Position numbers and translations under genes: made by a program
In this document: positions 61,673 to 64,000 of the stretch, piece by piece
Layout: the number at the start of each line of letters is the position of its first letter
How positions within the stretch are numbered: position 1 is the first letter of the stretch
The notes under the pieces: generated by a model
What the model was told of the DNA's origin: nothing
Databases searched by the model: none
The model's input: the letters and a program-made list of their open reading frames with translations, nothing else
Source: Candidatus Rifleibacteriota bacterium
GTDB lineage: Bacteria; Muiribacteriota; Ozemobacteria; Ozemobacterales; Ozemobacteraceae
DNA length: 64,000 nucleotides
Reading direction: 5' to 3'
Assembly: GCA_018818125.1 (NCBI GenBank)
Contig: JAHISQ010000115.1
Span: 1 to 64,000 of the forward strand

Positions 61673-63832
61673 CTATTTGCGGCGATCAATTTTTTTGAAG
61701 AGTTTTATGACAGTCTTGCCGAGATCATCGAGGCGTTCGAAGTTTTCCATCAGCGGCTCAAGAAATGACGGATTGTTCATGTCAAAGTCGCCGTTAAGGC
61801 CAACTCCAATCTGCATCGGGAAGACAAGTATAAAATTGTTCTTTGTAAAATACTTATTCAAATAGACTGGAATCTTACCCATATTAACGTTGTAGGAAAG
61901 ATGGCCTTTACGACTGAGAATCACGATCAGGTTGTCGTCTGCCTTGAAATCGCGCGAAAGTATCAAAAAATCATCCCATTCAGAGAACACAATGAACTCA
62001 GCTTCAATCGGAAAACGGTGGTGAATTTCTCTTAGATACTCGGTGGTTTTGGCAGGTGCGTAAAACACCAGTTTAGATCCGGTATTGCGGCCAATGTTCC
62101 AGATTTTTGTCATCCAGAAAGGAAACCCGATCTCGCGTTCTGCGTTTTCAGGTACTATGATGATATCGCGCTTGACCGTAGACAGAGGCTGAACAGGGCG
62201 ATAAATGAGGGTCGTGGTGTTACAGCGGGCGAGAACTCCTTCTGCTATGTTGCCGAGAAAAGACTCGGAGATGTTCGTGTTCTGCTGATGAAGACCGAGT
62301 ATCAGATCAGTAATTTTGTGTTGCCTGACAATGCCGGCAATCGCGTTGACAATATTAAGATCGTAGCGTAACAGTCTCTTGAGAATGGTATCGGTCGCTG
62401 CCGCCGCTTTTTTTGCAAGATCGAGAATTTTGTTGGCTTCCCGCTCACCGAGTTCATCTGAACTGGTCTGGTCAATAACAGTAAGCGCGTATAGACCCTC
62501 GGTATTAGACTTTGACTTGACGGTGACGCTTAGGCTGACCAGTTCTTCTGCAGTTTTCTGATAACCAATCGGGATTAGAATGCGTTCTTCGCTGGTTGTG
62601 CGGTTTGATTTGTCTTCGAGGCTTTCATTAAGAGCGATGTTTTCGGCACCTTTCTGCGCGACAAACGAAGCGATTGTACAGGTGACGAGAATCATCAAAA
62701 TTGTACCGTCGAGTATGCTTTCACTGAGTAGACGTATTGGCTCGCCGGCTGGAGTCTGGCCGAGAATGACATTGTAACCGACCATTACCGCTGCAAGAGT
62801 TGCAGCCGCCTGAGCGTTGCTCAAACCAAAAATCAGTCGACGCTCATCGGCGCTGAAACCAAACGTTTTCTGAGCGAGCCAGGCTGCAATGTACTTAGAC
62901 ATGGTGGCTACCAGGGTCATGGTCAAAGCAGCGTTGATGGTATCAAAGTCTTTAAAAAAGACGCGATAGTCGATGAGCATGCCAACGCCGATCAGAAAAA
63001 AAGGTATGAACAAAGCATTACCAACGAATTCTATCCGGTTCATTAATGCGGAAGTTCTTGGAATAAGACGATTCAGAGCCAGACCAGCAAGAAATGCACC
63101 GATAATTGCTTCGACACCAGCCAGTTCGACTAGAAAACCCGCCAGAAAAACCATGGCCAGAACGAAATTATACTGTGAGATGTGGTTGCTGTAACGCTTG
63201 AAAAACCAGCGACCAATAACAGGAAACACCAGCACTATTGCCAAAGCAATGGCAGTAAATGACAACCCCATCTTCAGCCAGAAGCCTTCAGTAATATTGC
63301 CGGTTTTTATAGCTACAATAGCTGCCAGCACGAGCAAAGCCAAAGTATCTGTGATCATCGTGCCACCAATAGTCATGGTTACAGCACGGTTTTTGGCAAC
63401 TCCAATGCTGCTTATCATCGGGTAGGCAATCAAAGTATGAGAAGCAAACATGCTCGCTAAAAGCACCGAAGTTACCACCGAGAAGCCGAGGTAGTAAAAA
63501 CCGGCGAGAATACCAAGCACCATGGGGATGGAAAATGTATAAAGCCCAAATATTATGCTGCGTTTACTGTTTTTCTTAAAGTCGGCAATGTCAATTTCGA
63601 GGCCAGCCAGAAATATTATATAAAGCAGCCCAACTGTGCCAAACAGCACAATTGAACTGTCGCGCAGCATCAGATTAAGTCCGTGTGGCCCAATAATCGC
63701 GCCGGCTATGATCATGCCAATCAGGTGCGGGATCTTGAGACGATTGAGTAAAATCGGGGTGGCCAGAATTATAAACAACAACACCGAAAAAATCAGTACC
63801 GGGTTTTTCAGTGGCAGCGCAAATTCATTCAT
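61673..63832 (-). CDS. CPA2 cation:proton antiporter with universal-stress-like C-terminal region
   Basis: The 719-residue protein has about 12-13 helices (first ~410 residues) of the KefB/NapA type: LPLKNPVLIFSVLLFIILATPILL, then LKIPHLIGMIIAGAIIGPHG, and later LVELAGVEAIIGAFLAGLALN. It should exchange Na+ or K+ for protons. The soluble C-terminal 300 residues look like two universal-stress-protein-like domains, the first with ILIPIGYQKTAEELVSLSV and DLILGLHQQ, which may bind a nucleotide and gate transport. The frame is open to 63907, but the ATG at 63832 (AGGATAG upstream) gives the usual start of the family. The 93 bases beyond 63907 hold nothing I can name. Confidence 0.88.
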   Translation of the reverse strand: MNEFALPLKNPVLIFSVLLFIILATPILLNRLKIPHLIGMIIAGAIIGPHGLNLMLRDSSIVLFGTVGLLYIIFLAGLEIDIADFKKNSKRSIIFGLYTFSIPMVLGILAGFYYLGFSVVTSVLLASMFASHTLIAYPMISSIGVAKNRAVTMTIGGTMITDTLALLVLAAIVAIKTGNITEGFWLKMGLSFTAIALAIVLVFPVIGRWFFKRYSNHISQYNFVLAMVFLAGFLVELAGVEAIIGAFLAGLALNRLIPRTSALMNRIEFVGNALFIPFFLIGVGMLIDYRVFFKDFDTINAALTMTLVATMSKYIAAWLAQKTFGFSADERRLIFGLSNAQAAATLAAVMVGYNVILGQTPAGEPIRLLSESILDGTILMILVTCTIASFVAQKGAENIALNESLEDKSNRTTSEERILIPIGYQKTAEELVSLSVTVKSKSNTEGLYALTVIDQTSSDELGEREANKILDLAKKAAAATDTILKRLLRYDLNIVNAIAGIVRQHKITDLILGLHQQNTNISESFLGNIAEGVLARCNTTTLIYRPVQPLSTVKRDIIIVPENAEREIGFPFWMTKIWNIGRNTGSKLVFYAPAKTTEYLREIHHRFPIEAEFIVFSEWDDFLILSRDFKADDNLIVILSRKGHLSYNVNMGKIPVYLNKYFTKNNFILVFPMQIGVGLNGDFDMNNPSFLEPLMENFERLDDLGKTVIKLFKKIDRRK

Positions 63833-64000
63833 GATTCGTCTATCCTGTTCAATCTTCTCTAATGCTGTATCTCTTGAGCCAAAGCTTGTTTTGGGCTTTT
63901 TTTCCATCCCAATAACAGAACATGGTTCTTTCTAGACTAACAGGATAGGGTACATTTTTCCAGCTGCTTTCTTTAGCGTGAGTTCGTTGCTGTTGCATTG

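Overview
The window is about 64 kb of a bacterial chromosome of moderate GC content. It looks like an obligately or largely anaerobic, double-membraned (Gram-negative-type) heterotroph. The anaerobic reading rests on a bifurcating-type [FeFe] hydrogenase operon under Rex plus three further [FeFe]-hydrogenase-like proteins, with no oxygen-respiration gene in view. The diderm reading rests on a PilP/GspC-like pilus or secretion protein, a beta-barrel-like protein ending in an aromatic residue, an RND efflux pump and several signal peptides. Proteins ending in a prepilin-like cysteine/GDL/His tail remind me of the uncultured lineage Candidatus Riflebacteria. That is an impression from memory, not a demonstrated placement. 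No rRNA, tRNA, CRISPR array or insertion sequence was seen.

Layout. (1) 1-13.7 kb, all minus strand: rex-hydC-hydB-hydA, then after a 347-nt gap carrying a large hairpin a second run: a small [2Fe-2S] protein, a PAS-bearing sensory-type hydrogenase, a SpoIIE/PP2C phosphatase, another [2Fe-2S] protein, a group-B-like [FeFe] hydrogenase, a second PAS hydrogenase and a second SpoIIE phosphatase. A PilP-like gene runs off the left edge. The first operon should exchange electrons between H2, NADH and ferredoxin. The second looks like a duplicated H2/redox-sensing device whose output is protein dephosphorylation. (2) 14-21 kb, plus strand: pdxS-pdxT (PLP synthesis), a DUF1232 protein, a HAD hydrolase, yhbY, a large hybrid histidine kinase, and a convergent tyrosine/dual-specificity phosphatase. 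(3) 21-30 kb: a small secreted protein, an MFS exporter, an unknown protein, a secreted protein with two prepilin-like tails, a beta-propeller protein, an outer-membrane-like protein, and a NarL-type two-component pair. (4) 30.5-37.3 kb: a tightly packed three-gene cluster of unknown function (polytopic membrane protein, 981-residue amphipathic-helical protein, FHA/proline-rich membrane protein). This is the best candidate here for an undescribed system. (5) 37-43 kb, minus: an iron(III)-type ABC importer and a fused membrane/spermidine-synthase-like protein. (6) 43-51 kb: a defence island with a D12-class DNA adenine methylase coupled by a TAATG overlap to an AAA ATPase with a TOPRIM-like tail, diverging from a type III restriction-modification system. 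(7) 51-56.7 kb: a TetR regulator with clear promoter and operator, followed by an RND membrane-fusion protein and pump. (8) 56.8-64 kb: a clostripain-family secreted protease flanked by two copies of a ~45-bp repeat, an adenylyl cyclase-FHA protein, a secreted 2H phosphoesterase and a CPA2 antiporter with a universal-stress-like tail.

Several starts were moved inward from the longest open frame when a clear ribosome-binding site or promoter decided the matter; this is stated in each entry. Residue numbers count from the start I chose. All functions are from motif reading by eye; no database search was run.
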